A DNA stretch of 64,000 bases from Telopea speciosissima (taxonomy: Eukaryota; Streptophyta; Magnoliopsida; Proteales; Proteaceae), in contig NC_057921.1 of the NCBI RefSeq assembly GCF_018873765.1, positions 68,933,557 through 68,997,556 of the forward strand, read 5' to 3'. The notes beneath the pieces were generated by a model that saw only the letters and a program-made list of their open reading frames with translations, did not search any database and was not told where the DNA came from. Shown here one piece after another: positions 21,201-32,800 of this stretch. Numbering within the stretch: the first letter of the stretch is position 1; the number at the start of each line of letters is the position of its first letter. The translations under genes were made by a program, and so were the position numbers.

Positions 21201-24200
21201 TTGCTATTGGATATTTGGATTTCGTGGATTTCCTCTCTAATGCAGGACTGGTCCAAAAACTGGTCCTATTTTATTATCTACATTGTGTAAAAAGCCCAAA
21301 AGTGAGGGACTAATGGGGTGCATAAGTATTTTAATTAATGGTGGGCCAGTGGAGCCGGTTAGAGGTTAGTTTAGTATTTATGTAATATTAGCTGTTATAG
21401 AGATCTTGTGGGGGCCTATCCTTAGCTCTCATTAATAAATCTAGAAGGGTTCTATTAGATTTAGTTTTTGTTTGAGATTTTCAGTAGTTTAGCAAGTTAA
21501 GAGTCCTAATAGTATTTTCTAAGTAAGTTTACTTATTTTAGGAAACTAGATATTAGGAGGTTTTTTTTTTTTGGGGGGGTTCTTTAAATATTATAACACC
21601 CCCTAATTGATAGTTAATGAAGAAATATTTTAGTAAAAACTGAGAGTTATGACTCTTCTCCTCTCCTATTTTCTTCTCTTCCGAGAGCCCCAACACAGAG
21701 CATCACCTCTCCCTTTTCACGCTTTGAGGTAGGGTCCCATTGAGTTCTTACTCTTCCAGTGAGATTTTGATCCATTCCACAAGATAAAAAAGATAAAAGT
21801 TGGAAATTTATCCAGTTAACATAATTAGAATATTCTATTCCTATAAATACGGACTCTTGCTCCAATGTTTCAAACTACTCCATTCCTTCTACATTACTGT
21901 TCACGAGTACTGTTCCCAGTCCCAAAACAGCCCCCTATCGGTTCTCTTTCTTCCCCCCATCTCAGGCTACTGAAATCAACAAATTAGCAAGCCTTTTCAA
22001 CCCTGTTTTATTAGGAAAATAGTTCAGATGGGGGATTGTGGAGCAACCGATCCGATCTTTGATTCCTAATCTGGAATCTTGGTTGGTTGGCTGAATCACT
22101 CTCCTCTCCTTTTCAAATCAAAATTGAAGGAATAAGTAGAAGAATGAAATTATCTGAAGATGGGGGAGCTTTCTTGCAGGTTGCAGACTTGGGTGCTGAG
22201 TGAGTAGATTTTGGGTTGGGACTGTAGGAGACTTGACTAGTTAGGGTATTCACAAGATAAGTTTTTCTGGGATATTTATGTTTTTTGAAAGAATTAACCT
22301 TACCGGCATCTTTTAGGTCGTGGACCATTTGATGACCGTGAGGCAGTATGTATGGGTTCAAACTAGAATTGAACGTGTAATTATGATTATCAGCACTCAT
22401 TACCCAAAATGAAAACTTATTGTGCTTCGAGATGGTTTATGAATATTGTATATGATCTTGACCATGTGATAAATGTGGGTCAAAGTTTACGTGGATAGTT
22501 TAGAGTACCATTCTTTTTGGAAATGCTAATGAATGTCATTGCTTGGCCAATAACAATGTCAAATAGAACTATAAAAATATGATGTAAAATAGGCAACTAT
22601 TTAAGCATTGGGTGCTAATGTTCACTGAAATAGGGGCGGGGAGCTTTGAGACTTTAAATCTTTATTGAGGCTTCTCAATTTGATTTGTGTAATATGAGGT
22701 TTACTGTGTTACAATGTTAGTTTTTTTTTTTTGTTTTTAAAACCCGAATATTACCTGGGACCCGGCCAGCCCCTAAAGTTTTATTAAAATCAATCAATAA
22801 ATCAAAGAATACAAGGGGGGGACATACCACCTTACCCCAAGCCCAGGAGTACATCCACTCTCTCCATACTCAAAACTGCCACTTCCAATCCCACAGAAAT
22901 ATAAAAAACACAGAAAAACTACTTCCTAAGAACAGGCAGGCCAGCCTTGTCCTCTCGAAGAATACCAAGGAAGTTACCCTTAGGCAGCCCGCCCTGGTGG
23001 AGCGTAATCGAAGACCCAGAATCACAAGCAAGGTTAGCCAACCAATCTGCCGCTTTGTTGCTTTCACGATAAGCAAAGGACACCGAAGCCCTAGTAGAAG
23101 AGACTAAGGTCAAAACCTCCCGGAACCAGTACCAACCCTTCCAAAGATTGCACCTCTGATGGTTAACCATTCGAACGGTGGCAGCAGAGTCCGAGTTAAC
23201 CACCACATCAAGGCAACCTAGAACTTGGCACAGCTGCAAACCGTCCCTCAAGGCTCTGTGTAATATGTTACAGTGTTAGTGGATCAAGTAATTGATTTGA
23301 TTTGCGAATACAGCGAATATATCACATTCTATATTATCCATAAAAAAAAATATTACATTCCACATAAAGGCCATGTTGAACTTAGCCTAATTTTCTGTTA
23401 TATTTTCTAGTTGAAATATTTCAAGAATGTTCGTTTTGATGGTTAATAGTGGAGAAAGTATTGTCTAGTTGAAATGAGTAAAGGGTACCTAGATTTTGAA
23501 AAAGAGAAAATATTATTGCTTATCAAAAGATGAAAATATTATGCTTCTCTCTGTCTGTTTTGTTTGATCCTGTCTTCATTATATTTTTGATGATCTCACA
23601 GGATGTAATAGCTTGTGATGTTATAAACCCTGACCATATTGATGTGGAGTTTGACTCTATTGGAGGCTTGGAAAATGTCAAGCAAGCATTATTTGAATTG
23701 GTTATTCTTCCATTATGGAGACCTGAGTTGTTTGCACATGGGAAGCTTCTCAGTCCACAGAAAGGGGTATTGTTATATGGACCTCCTGGAACTGGAAAGA
23801 CAATGCTAGCCAAGGCCATTGCAAAGGAGTCTGGAGCTGTCTTTATTAATGTTAAGATAGCTAATTTAATGAGCAAATGGTTTGGCGATGCACAAAAACT
23901 TGGTAAGTTTGTGCTGTTTTCACATGGTTTTGACTGGCATATAAAAATTATTTCCATTTTTTTAATTATGTGTGTAACTGGACGACATAGTAGGGGATGC
24001 AATATATGTAAGCTGATAGTTTAGGGAAGGAGGGGGTTAAAAACTGTTATGTTACCACACATTGTTAAATGGAGTTAGATGCTAGATTATCTTTAACTTA
24101 GATTTGTGTGTCAGATTCATATTACATGGTAATGCCTTAACTATTTGATCCTTCAAGCTCAGACAAGCAATAACATGATATATATTGAGTTTAAGAAAAT

Positions 24201-27200
24201 CTGGGTGATTTAATATGCTAATTCCATAGCTGATAAAATCAACAATGGCTGGGTGAACAGGGGTGTTTTGTTTGTGGATCCGTACCCTTTTAACTAGTAC
24301 CCTTGAGGGTTTGTTTGGGTTTCACCCTCCTCATTGTTGTACAAACAACAATATTCTGTTTCTCTGTTTCTTTCATTGCAACAAATTCTGCTGTCATTTA
24401 TTCAAAAAAAAAAAAAAAGATTTATTACTTTAGACTCTAGAATGGTACATCAAAGTTATGTTACAAATATTATGATATTAGGAAGTGAAACTGAACTGTC
24501 TAGGCCTTATCCCAGCTGCTTGTCAATCACATGAATCGTGTTTCGCTTTTTTACTCTAGTAATGCCATCTCTAGGGTTTGTTCCAAAGCCCCATGTCTCT
24601 TCTAACTACTTTAAGCCAAGGTATCCTTTGGATCATCTGTCCTTTTAGCATCTGCAATTTGCTTGATATCACTTCTTGTCACTGGTACATCCATTGGTCT
24701 TCATTTACATGGCTGAACCATCTCAATTGACTCTCCTGCGTCTTGTTACCTATTCTAGCCACTTTTAATTGACCCTTAATTCCATTTTATTTTTTATCTA
24801 TTTTTCTATCTTCCTAGTCTTGACATATTAAAGTCAGCCGCACTCACTTTATGTGTAATTTTTTTACTGGCACATGAGTATCATTGGAGTAGATACATAT
24901 ATTACTGAAAATAGGAGAAGCCAAGTTAACAGACTGATCAAAGTTCAGAGGAAGAAAGATTGGACCAAACATATACTCCAGCTATATCATCTTTTTAAAG
25001 GAACCTAACTATGCCCTGGCACAATGGCATTTGTATATGTATAGTAATTTCATTTCAATTTACAGCAATGTGTAAATGAACACATTAATACATAAACAGC
25101 ATTTAGGTTCAGTTTGATTTTCTCCCAACATTAATGTTACTAAAATCTTGCAGTGGCGGCTGTGTTTAGCTTGGCACATAAGCTCCAGCCTGCTATCATA
25201 TTCATTGATGAGGTTGACAGTTTTTTGGGGCAGCGGCGTAATACAGATCATGAAGCATTGACAAACATGAAAACCGAGTTCATGGCATTGTGGGATGGTT
25301 TTACCACAGACCGTGAGTAGGCTTGCTCTGAACTCAACAGTTATTTATTCTTTCTTTTCTTTGAGTTCTACTTCATTGATTGCTGCTGAAAATTGAGCTG
25401 TCTCTTTTCTTCAATATTATATTGTCGTACCTCTGAGATGGTACTGTTGGGAATCTGGAATACCACAACGTCCAAACTTATCGTTGAATTTGGATATAAC
25501 TTGATTCTATCTGATTAGCTAGATCATTATTATCAGTGTAAACAAATTTTTTTTTTCTCAGTTTTGGGTCAATCTCAAATTAATACAAAATAAACAAATA
25601 AACAAGTCATTTTCGTGTTGAACTGGCTAAAGCCGAAACTAACCTGCCTAACTTGTATTTTACATTTTATTAGTATGGTTCTTTTACCCTGTTTATCATT
25701 TTTGTGTCTTGTCTTCTTATCAGACCTGAACATAGCCCATTAGAAAAAAAGGTTCATTGTACTAGTTATGCCAGGTTGATGTTGGGGATTTCTTTAAAGC
25801 ATTAGCTTCAGGTTGAGACATCTTCTGTCATACTTGTGTATGATCAAAGCATGACATCTTACCACCAAGGGTGTGTATGATATGTCTTCGAAATTTAATC
25901 ACCTGCTAATCTGTCATGTGGCAGAAAATCGGGGCACCTAGTGTCAATCACAAGATGAAGGGTTAAGGAAATTGAGATTGGGTTGCAGAGAAACCAACCT
26001 TGTTCGACAGAACATATTTAGCATCTTGTTGAAGGATTTATAAACACCCCTCCTAGCCTCTCATTTGTTGGAAGTGGTTCATGTTTAGACATAGGGCAGT
26101 TTAAGTTTTTAAAAGCAATATTAACAGTTTTTGGTTTCCTTTGCCTATGGGGAAACTGAACTCTGAAGGGCCTGGAGTTGTGCTTACAATGACATGTGCT
26201 TCTTGTGTAATTGCTCTATTTCTGCTGGAGCCGTTTTTTCTGCAGTTTTTATCATTCTCTCAAAAACATTATTTTTTAGTATTTTGACCAAGTTGGATAA
26301 AGTTATAGAGTTGACCACAATGAACTCTAAATCTCCAGCTTCACTTAAAATTATTTATCTATTCATTTTCTGGTTGAAATAATTGATTTGAGAACTTGGG
26401 TGGTGGTATTCTGTTGTTGTAACAGAGAATGCTCAGGTGATGGTCCTGGCTGCAACCAACCGCCCATCGGAACTTGATGAAGCAATACTTCGTCGTCTTC
26501 CTCAAGCCTTTGAGATAGGAATACCTGATTGCAGTGAGAGAGCAAAGATAATGAAGGTGATTTTGAAGGGGGAAAATGTAGAAGATGGCATTGATTTTGA
26601 CCACATCGCCAGCTTGTGTGAGGGATACACTGGCTCTGATCTTCTTGAACTTTGCAAGCAAGCAGCTTACTTCCCTGTTAGGGATCTACTACGTGATGAG
26701 AAGGAAGGCAAGCCCTCTCATGTAAGTAACTATCTCATGGTTATTGCTCTTTATTTTCGGGTATGGGTATTTTTCTGTGTACCTGGATTACACTGATGGT
26801 TAAACAAAATGGGAAAGGATGTCCATTGTCTGAGTTGTTTTCTTTAATGGGTAAAAAGTGTTGGCATGAAGTCTCAGAGACCCCATGGTTGTTTGTAGCT
26901 TGAGGTAATAAGACTTTCAATTTTTTATTTTTATTTTCTTAATTTGTGTTTACCATGCTCTTCTTGAATGAGGCACATGCTTTCAAGTGTACCTGGATTA
27001 CTTATTTTTATTTTTGCAAGCTGAGATGCTGTAAAAAACAAAAGTATCTAGAGCCAGAAAAGATAGAACTTTCTATAGGGCTGTCTAAAGGGTGAGGGAG
27101 TTAGTGTAGCCTTTATTGCAACAATCCATTTTGACTAACAAGTCTGCTTTTGTTGCTTGCCCTAGACTCCAAGGCCATTGTTGCAATCAGATCTGTTGCA

Positions 27201-27387
27201 AGTTCTTGCTACGACAAGAAAGGCAGGGGTTGCTGCAAGCGAATACAGTGGTTTAAGTTCACAGTCATCGTCATGGTCAAGGCACAGGGAGCAAGATGAT
27301 TACCAGGCCCAGATTGCAATCAGCGAGCTTTCCAAGCTTGTGATGTCGCAAATTTCCAATTTTCAGTCAGATGCAAGAGATTCTTAA
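15295..27387 (+). CDS. MSP1: MSP1/ATAD1-type outer-membrane AAA-ATPase
   Basis: This is a complete five-exon gene: 15295-15489, 23602-23902, 25154-25312, 26426-26721 and 27166-27387 (stop TAA). All introns are GT-AG, phases match, and it encodes 390 aa, about the usual length for plant ATAD1/MSP1 proteins. Exon 1 alone encodes the N-terminal membrane anchor ([17 protein letters not shown], residues 14-30) and linker. Exon 2 carries Walker A GPPGTGKT (residues 125-132) and the pore-loop region (MSKWFGD). Exon 3 carries Walker B ([15 protein letters not shown]). Exon 4 carries sensor 1 (AATNRP) and the arginine-finger segment ([10 protein letters not shown]). Known family role: a hexameric ATPase anchored in mitochondrial and peroxisomal outer membranes that extracts mislocalised tail-anchored proteins. 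The C-terminal tail is S/Q-rich. All catalytic motifs are intact, so it should be functional. Intron 1 (8.1 kb) carries several transposons. Confidence 0.95.
16914..17145 (+). repeat. 5' LTR of the Copia-type element
   Basis: This 232-bp LTR has TGTTGG/CCAACA inverted ends, a TATA-like TATTATAAATAGAGG near its middle-right, and a CT-rich U5 (CTCATTCTCTCTTTCTAACC). It matches 20039-20257 closely. Confidence 0.92.
20039..20257 (+). repeat. 3' LTR of the Copia-type element
   Basis: This 219-bp LTR is nearly identical to the 5' LTR and directly follows the polypurine tract at 20031-20038. It is followed by the target duplication TATTT. Confidence 0.92.
20544..20688. mobile_element. MITE, Mutator-like, with perfect 9-bp TSD
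   Basis: This 145-bp element lies between identical TAACTTATT sequences (20535-20543 and 20689-20697). Terminal inverted repeats are GGGAGAGGCTTCTCTGAGC on the left and GGGAAAAGGCTCTCTGAGC reverse-complemented from the right. The middle is AT-rich. A 9-bp duplication suggests mobilisation by a Mutator-like transposase. It lies in MSP1 intron 1, 0.3 kb after the LTR element. The host sequence around it contains a diverged direct repeat ending GATGCATATGGCTA (20521 and 20790). Confidence 0.85.
21310..21960 (+). other. LTR-like or promoter-like sequence in MSP1 intron 1
   Basis: The block has TAGTTTAG-type words, a TATA-like box (TTCCTATAAATACGG, about 21837), and CT-rich sequence after it, in the order seen in LTRs. 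No partner LTR, primer site or target duplication was found, so it may equally be ordinary intron or a relic promoter. It is an old fossil at best. Confidence 0.2.
22721..23265 (-). mobile_element. 5'-truncated LINE with RNase H domain, TSD present
   Basis: Read on the minus strand, 22919-23251 is open for 110 codons and matches the RNase H domain at the 3' end of plant L1-like LINEs: [14 protein letters not shown] (catalytic Asp region), then [16 protein letters not shown]. Downstream on that strand is a 3' UTR ending in poly(A), seen as a T-run at 22721-22732. The insert is bounded by TGTTACAATGTTAG (22707-22720) and TGTTACAGTGTTAG (23266-23279), a 14-bp duplication with one mismatch. The copy lacks reverse transcriptase and endonuclease, as expected for dead-on-arrival truncation. 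It lies antisense in MSP1 intron 1, 0.3 kb before exon 2. Confidence 0.88.
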
Positions 27388-28431
27388 TATAAAATTTTTC
27401 ATCTGCAATCTGAAGTTAGTGTAATGTGACGGCCAAAGATTTTTCAAGATCTTGACATGCTGATATTTTACTCTCAGGAATTGTAATCTACCTTTTGAGG
27501 TAGACTGCTTGCACCATCAACCCTTGCAGGCACTCAACATCCTTGTTTAATGTCAAGAAATATCTGTTGGTAAGGCTGTGCTGGTTTTGGACCATTACCT
27601 GTTCTTTCGATTTGGTGTTGTAAAAAATTCATTTTTTGTTGGACATTGTCTGAGCTCCAAGAAAATCAATCAATGTTGCTTTCTAATCTTTGCTTTTCTG
27701 TATCATATTGCTCTGAGAACGTTCAGCAATGAGTTATGTCATGCTTGCTTCTTATTCCCTTTCCATCATGCTCACGATTATCACAAGCATGGCAATTCAG
27801 ATTAGTTCCAAATCTAGTAAATATGTAGTCATTATATAGTCATGGTCAAACTCTCAAATAAATCTTAAACGTTGTGTGTCATTATCAAGGTCTAAAATAT
27901 TTTTGAAAAATGTATAGAAAATAAAATATAAATTTAATAGGAATCATTGAAAAACCAAAGGAATAGTTCATACATGATGGCTTATATGATTGAGATAAGC
28001 CTTTATGAAAGAATTCTAAAGTCTTGGACAAAATAATAATAATAATAATGATGAGTTATTCAGAACTGATCTTAGAAGCTAATTTCATTTAAAAAGAAAA
28101 TCGTAGAAGCTAATTCACCTTTAACAGAGTCTTGTAGAGGAATGAAGGGGAAAGTTTTCCCTTATTCTTTCGCCACCGGTGAATTTACTATGTGATTGGA
28201 TTATTAGATCATTATAACACTCTCACCCCTAATGATGATGTTGAAACCATCCCTCCCTTGAGTAATCCCCGGGTACCGATAGCCATGGCGAAGGAGGTGA
28301 AGGAAATCTCGGTCATGAATGAAGTTGAGGAATTAAAATTTGTCAAAAACAAAATGATGGTATACTGTTCCGGGGGCACCTGATTGGCAAATACAAATAA
28401 GAAGGTTTTGGAGTTTGGACGCATGGAGAAG
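27388..28431. other. MSP1 3' UTR and AT-rich spacer
   Basis: About 27388-27830 is the likely 3' UTR and downstream flank of the MSP1-like gene. At about 28250-28380 an open stretch on the plus strand (MAKEVKEISVMNEVEELKF) ends at a TGA. It has no matching exon on either side and no recognised family, so it was not called as a gene. An (AAT)n-like run lies at about 28032-28050. Confidence 0.35.
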
Positions 28432-28575
28432 GGATCCAGCTCCTCTCCAGATAGCCCAGCGCGCAGAGAATATCTAGGAGGTATCCATCGGCTGGGCTGT
28501 ATCGCACATATTCCGATGGTTGATTGGGCACAGCCCAACCGTTGGGCGCTGGGTTTCCTGGAGAGGAGCTCGATG
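28432..28575. mobile_element. Foldback MITE
   Basis: Terminal inverted repeats are GATCCAGCTCCTCTCC (left) and GCATCGAGCTCCTCTCC (right, reverse-complemented), with inner arms AGCCCAGCGC and GCGCTGGG. The element is about 144 bp, noncoding and GC-rich against its surroundings. No exact target duplication was fixed. Confidence 0.6.
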
Positions 28576-28909
28576 CATGGAAAAGAGTGAAAAATTGGCC
28601 GGTGAAAGGGGGCCCCACCATGCTTTGATTTACTTCTAATCCAACCAGAACTCCAGTTGTGGGGATTTTTAAAATCCCAGCTGTGTTCACTTCAGATGTT
28701 ATAACCTTTTTGATTGATTAAAGCTAAAGGACATCATTATTAGTATTAATGAAGAATTAATTAAGGTCAATTATTATGTTCCTTACCGACCCTACCCCCA
28801 TCACCATCCATTCGTTGGCAAGAGCAGCAGACCCACTACATCCCCCATTCATTCCCATTTGATTTTAGAAGAAACTCGGTGTTTTCACTAATCATTATAC
28901 TTTTTAGGG

Positions 28910-29085
28910 AAAATGATTTTTTTCTGGGAGCACAGCGTATGCAAGCTCCTTCTTGAGTCTATCTCTATTCTGTCTTCTCTCTGTTCCCTTTGAAATGACA
29001 AATATACCCTTTTATTGTAGGAGGAGAGAGATAGGCTCAGGAACACTTGCATATGCTACACTCTCGGACAGAGGACTTGATCTAA
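28910..29085. mobile_element. Foldback MITE inside duplication copy A
   Basis: Inverted arms include GCGTATGCAAG (left) and CTTGCATATGC (right), with inner arms CTTGAGTCTATCTCT and AGAGATAGGCTCAGG. The block is absent from the corresponding place in copy B (between the CATTTGATTTTA and TTTATTAC blocks), which marks it as an insertion. Confidence 0.6.
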
Positions 29086-29190
29086 AACTTTTATTACAAG
29101 TAGATTACTATTTAAGATTTATTTTCTCTTAAACTTTCACTACAATTTATCTTTCTTAATTCTATATTTGCGTTTAGGCTCCAGGTTCTG

Positions 29191-29400
29191 TTTTTTTTTT
29201 TTTTTTTTTGATAGAAACAAAATCTATTAAAGGGAACGGATTACACTCCTGGTCTTTGAAATATAATCAATAGAGACCCAGGGATCGAAGTTGGGCCAAA
29301 CTATCCTATCCGTTAGCGATAGAACCCTCCTAGCAAGGGAATCTGCAACGGTAATCAAAGGAAAGACAAGGGAACAAAACTTTGAAATTGGTACCTCACA
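29191..29400 (-). mobile_element. LINE 3' end with RNase H C-terminus
   Basis: On the minus strand an open reading segment gives PLITVADSLARRVLS, then WPNFDPWVSIDY and a stop, followed by a poly(A) tail (T-run 29191-29210 on the plus strand). VADSLARR is the typical end of the RNase H domain of plant L1-like LINEs. It is strongly 5'-truncated and sits only in copy A of the segmental duplication. A target duplication was not resolved. Confidence 0.7.
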
Positions 29401-29622
29401 AATTCCAAATTATTCATTATTTGATTATTTAATTTCACTTTACTTTGCATCCAAATCCCTTTAGTTTTGAAAGTAAAATTAAATATCACATATGAAAACT
29501 ATCATAATTAAATATAATAAAAAATTTAAGTATTTTATACAATCGTGTTATATAATGATTACAAAAATTCTTTTTTTTGGTTTGAAAATTTTAGTTCTCT
29601 TCCCTATACTTCCCTTGCAACC

Positions 29623-29716
29623 AAATGGAGCCTTAGGATTTCAAGAATCAAAATCAAATTGGTCAAAGCAAATGGAGCCTTAGGATTTCAAGAATCAAAA
29701 TCAAATTGGTCAAAGC
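29623..29716 (+). repeat. Exact 47-bp tandem duplication
   Basis: The unit starting AAATGGAGCCTTAGGATTTC occurs at 29623-29669 and again, without visible change, at 29670-29716. Identity suggests a recent replication slip or duplication. Confidence 0.95.
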
Positions 29717-30610
29717 AGTTGATTTGGATTCCTACTTCTGTTATTTGCAACTCACCCCTCCCTTCCTTCCTTGCATTTCATATATATAATACACAATGCA
29801 TATTTTGCCTTTGGAGGACAATGATCCCCACATCAACTATGCGGGAATCACTTTCACGCACACTTTCTCTTCTCTTTGACATGTGGATCTCTTGTATATG
29901 AATCATGTGATCTCCTTCCGTGTGGGCCCACATTGACTGGGCATCTAGATATCATCTCACACCACCAATTTGTCAATCCCCCTACCTTCTACCTTTTATT
30001 AAATCTGTTATTTTTAATGGAGGTTAAGCGATTCTCTCGTTGTCTTTAAATTTTTATTTTTTTTCATTTTTGTAAGAAATGAATCACCTACTTGAAGATA
30101 AAAAAAAAAGACTCGAAATAATTATCATTACTCAAAAGATTACATGTTCTAAATACACTATAGATGTATCATTCAGATAATTTATATAATTGCTTTGAGT
30201 GTATACCCGTGCCTACCATGTGATATAATGGGGTTAGCAGGGAAAGTAATCAATTACTGCCCCTGTGAAAAAAAATCCACTCTATCACCAGATACAAATA
30301 CAAATACAAATACAGCTAGGGTTATCAGGTAGACAACTTCGTATACTTTACTTGTTCCAAAGAGATCAAGTAACTATCCATCTCCACCAATATCGTAGAA
30401 TTAGCTTTTTCATTTATTAGATAGATACATACCCTTGTGGCTTTGACCTTTTCATTTAAGTAGGTCACCATGCCCAAACCAAGCAGTGATGAGTGGACAG
30501 GGAAGAAGGAGAATAGGAGAGAAGGCAGTTATAGGGCTGCCCCATCCCATACTCCCATTGTCCAACTTTCAGTTTCTCTACTCATTTATTGTCCTATGGC
30601 TTTGGCCAGG

Positions 30611-31350
30611 TCATATATTAGCTTTTTCATTTATTAAAGCTAATGGACATCATTATTAGTATTAATGAAGAGTTAATTAAGGTCAATTATTATGTTCCTT
30701 ACAGGACCTACCCAGTACCCCAATCACCATCCATTCTCTTGCAAGAGCAGCAGACCCCACTACATCCCCATTCATTCCCATTTGATTTTAAAAAATTATT
30801 AAACATTTATTACTAGTAGATTACTACTTAAGATTTCTTATCTCTTAAACTTTCACTACAATTTTTCTTTTCTACTTCTACATTTGCAACTCACCCCCTC
30901 CCTTGCATGTCCTATAGATAATACAAACTGTATATTTTACCTTTGGGAACCTATAGACGGTGTGAGAATCTCTTTCACATATTCTCACTCTTCCTGCACA
31001 TTCTCCCTTTTCCTTGACATGTGAGTCTCTTGAATACGAATCTTGGGGGTATAGGAATTGCCCAGCCCATGCAAGCAGTGATGAGTGGACAACGAAGGAG
31101 ACTAGGAACGGGGGATCATATATCAGTTATAAAGCCAAATGTTCTTTGTGCTGGGGGAAGGGGGAACAAGCTGCGCCCAGACATATGGGGTGGATGAAAT
31201 GACCACCTTGCCCCCCTGAATGATGGGCCCATGTGGCACAGAGAACATCAGCCCTAGTAATTATTATAATTCTCTTACAGTGCAATATTGAAGGGAGTAT
31301 GGCTGGCCATCCCAGAGTCTCACCGTCCCGCTTTCAATTTCTCTACGCAT
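30611..31350 (+). repeat. Tandem segmental duplication, copy B (compact)
   Basis: This is the second, compact copy of the segment described at 28705-30610, in direct orientation and directly adjoining it. Its order of blocks is the same, and it has its own private insertion, the GTTCTTTGTGCTGGGGG-type MITE at 31138-31250, which copy A lacks. Confidence 0.75.
31138..31250. mobile_element. MITE, same family as 5334-5470
   Basis: Left end ATGTTCTTTGTGCTGGGGG and right end CACAGAGAACATCAGCCC match the 5334 element, including the inner GCGCCCAGACATATGGGG and ACCTTGCCCCCCTGAAT. It lies inside segmental copy B only. The flanking duplication is not clean. Confidence 0.7.
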
Positions 31351-32617
31351 TGTTGCGAAACAAAGGAAAGGAAAGGAAAGAAAAGGAAAGCGTATGAGCA
31401 ATATTGGTCCCAAGACTACTCCAATGCCACATCAAACTCAACTTTGAAAGTCTGAAAATGGTGAACCAACGGTCCAATGCACATGAATGATAATAATTGA
31501 GTTCATCACTTTTCCTGTAGATTGTCTCCCAAAGCTTTATTAAGAAAGAGAGAAAGAAAGAAAGCTGCTATAGTGCTGTGCCCTGCTGTGGGCATTATTG
31601 CTTCTTGCATATTTGATTCAAAGCATGGGCAATGCAGTTGTCTCCTTCTGCTGCTGGCCAAGGCATGCAGGACTTGGTCCAAGTCCAACCCTATAATGTC
31701 TATAGTAGGAATTTAAAACACCAATCCGGATCAGTGTAGGCTGATTTTGATCTAGATTTGGAATCAAAATATTCTTGGTATCTAGGGTTTTTTCGTATGA
31801 GAATCAGATGAGCCAGATCGCTCGGAATCGAGATTGATCAGCCTACACCGCCCATCAAATCCTGATTCTATGTGAAAAGCACCACCATGAAATCATGAAT
31901 CATAACATTAATTTGATGCATTGTGAGGATCAGCCAATTTGGTTGATTTTTCTCTCTTGACTTAAATGAGGCCTTTGAAGTGTTCTGCATCTGTTTTTCA
32001 ATTCGCCCATATGATGATATGATATTATCTTAGTCACTTTTGTGTGATGATCCATGGTGGTACTTTTCATCTTTTGATTTTTGAGTTCTTAACTTGGAAG
32101 GATATTCTTCAATATTTCTGACCGGGCAGGAACTTGAGAGGAGAAAAATTCGTGGAAGTAGGCACTTCAGATATTAAGAAACAGTTTACCAATTGCTCTC
32201 TTATTTTCAGAAACCTTTACATTAATGTCTGTAATCTCTCTCTCTCTCTCTTAATTCTATGGAAAAAATGATTTGAAATGGGCATTATGGTAACGTCATC
32301 CAATAAAATGGTTATTTAATATTCTTTCCATGGTGGATCTCTAGACCACCAATCCAATCTTTGACCAGCAAACCAGATAAGCTTTTGCCTTTTTTTTTTT
32401 GTTTTAACATGTTGGAACATTTTGTGTTAGCATTATAGATTTAGTGGCTTTTTGGCGACAAATCTCCTGTCATGGTCCTCTTTAGTCTATTTTTAGCTTT
32501 TCATTGAGACACATAAGTATCAGCCAAAACTTGGATTGCTTTCACAAGCCCCAACACACACACACACCCACACCCGCACAAAGAAAGAAAGAGAAAACTT
32601 ATTTCATATATATGTTA

Positions 32618-32800
32618 TGGGTTTATCTGGGAGTGTGGCCTCCTCAAAACGAGGGGGCAGAGGTGTCGTTTCATATGGAGAGGAGAGAGAGATAGACTCA
32701 TGGAATACTGGCGTAGACCACACTTCCAGACACAAAACTTTCTCTCATTCCTTATATATTGATATGATAAAAATCTCATCCTACATGGATTTTTTTGTGG
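32618..32800. mobile_element. Possible foldback MITE
   Basis: TCTGGGAGTGTGGCC on the left pairs imperfectly with GGCGTAGACCACACTTCCAGA on the right, and the middle holds GAGAGAGATAGACTCATGG, a word like one in the 28910-29085 element. It is probably a member of the same family with worn ends. Confidence 0.4.

Larger units (their letters stand above)
28705..30610 (+). repeat. Tandem segmental duplication, copy A (expanded)
   Basis: Copy A shares four collinear blocks with copy B (30611-31350): TAATTAAGGTCAATTATTAT plus the GCAAGAGCAGCAGACC region; AGTAGATTACTA plus CTTTCACTACAATTT; TTTGCAACTCACCCC; and AAGCAGTGATGAGTGGAC. Copy A is 1.9 kb because it gained a foldback element (28910-29085), a LINE fragment (29191-29400) and other sequence. 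The duplication therefore predates these insertions. Confidence 0.75.

Noticed and set aside
28240-28383. Plus-strand open stretch MAKEVKEISVMNEVEELKF
   Set aside because: No flanking exon in phase and no family recognised; it is too short to support alone.
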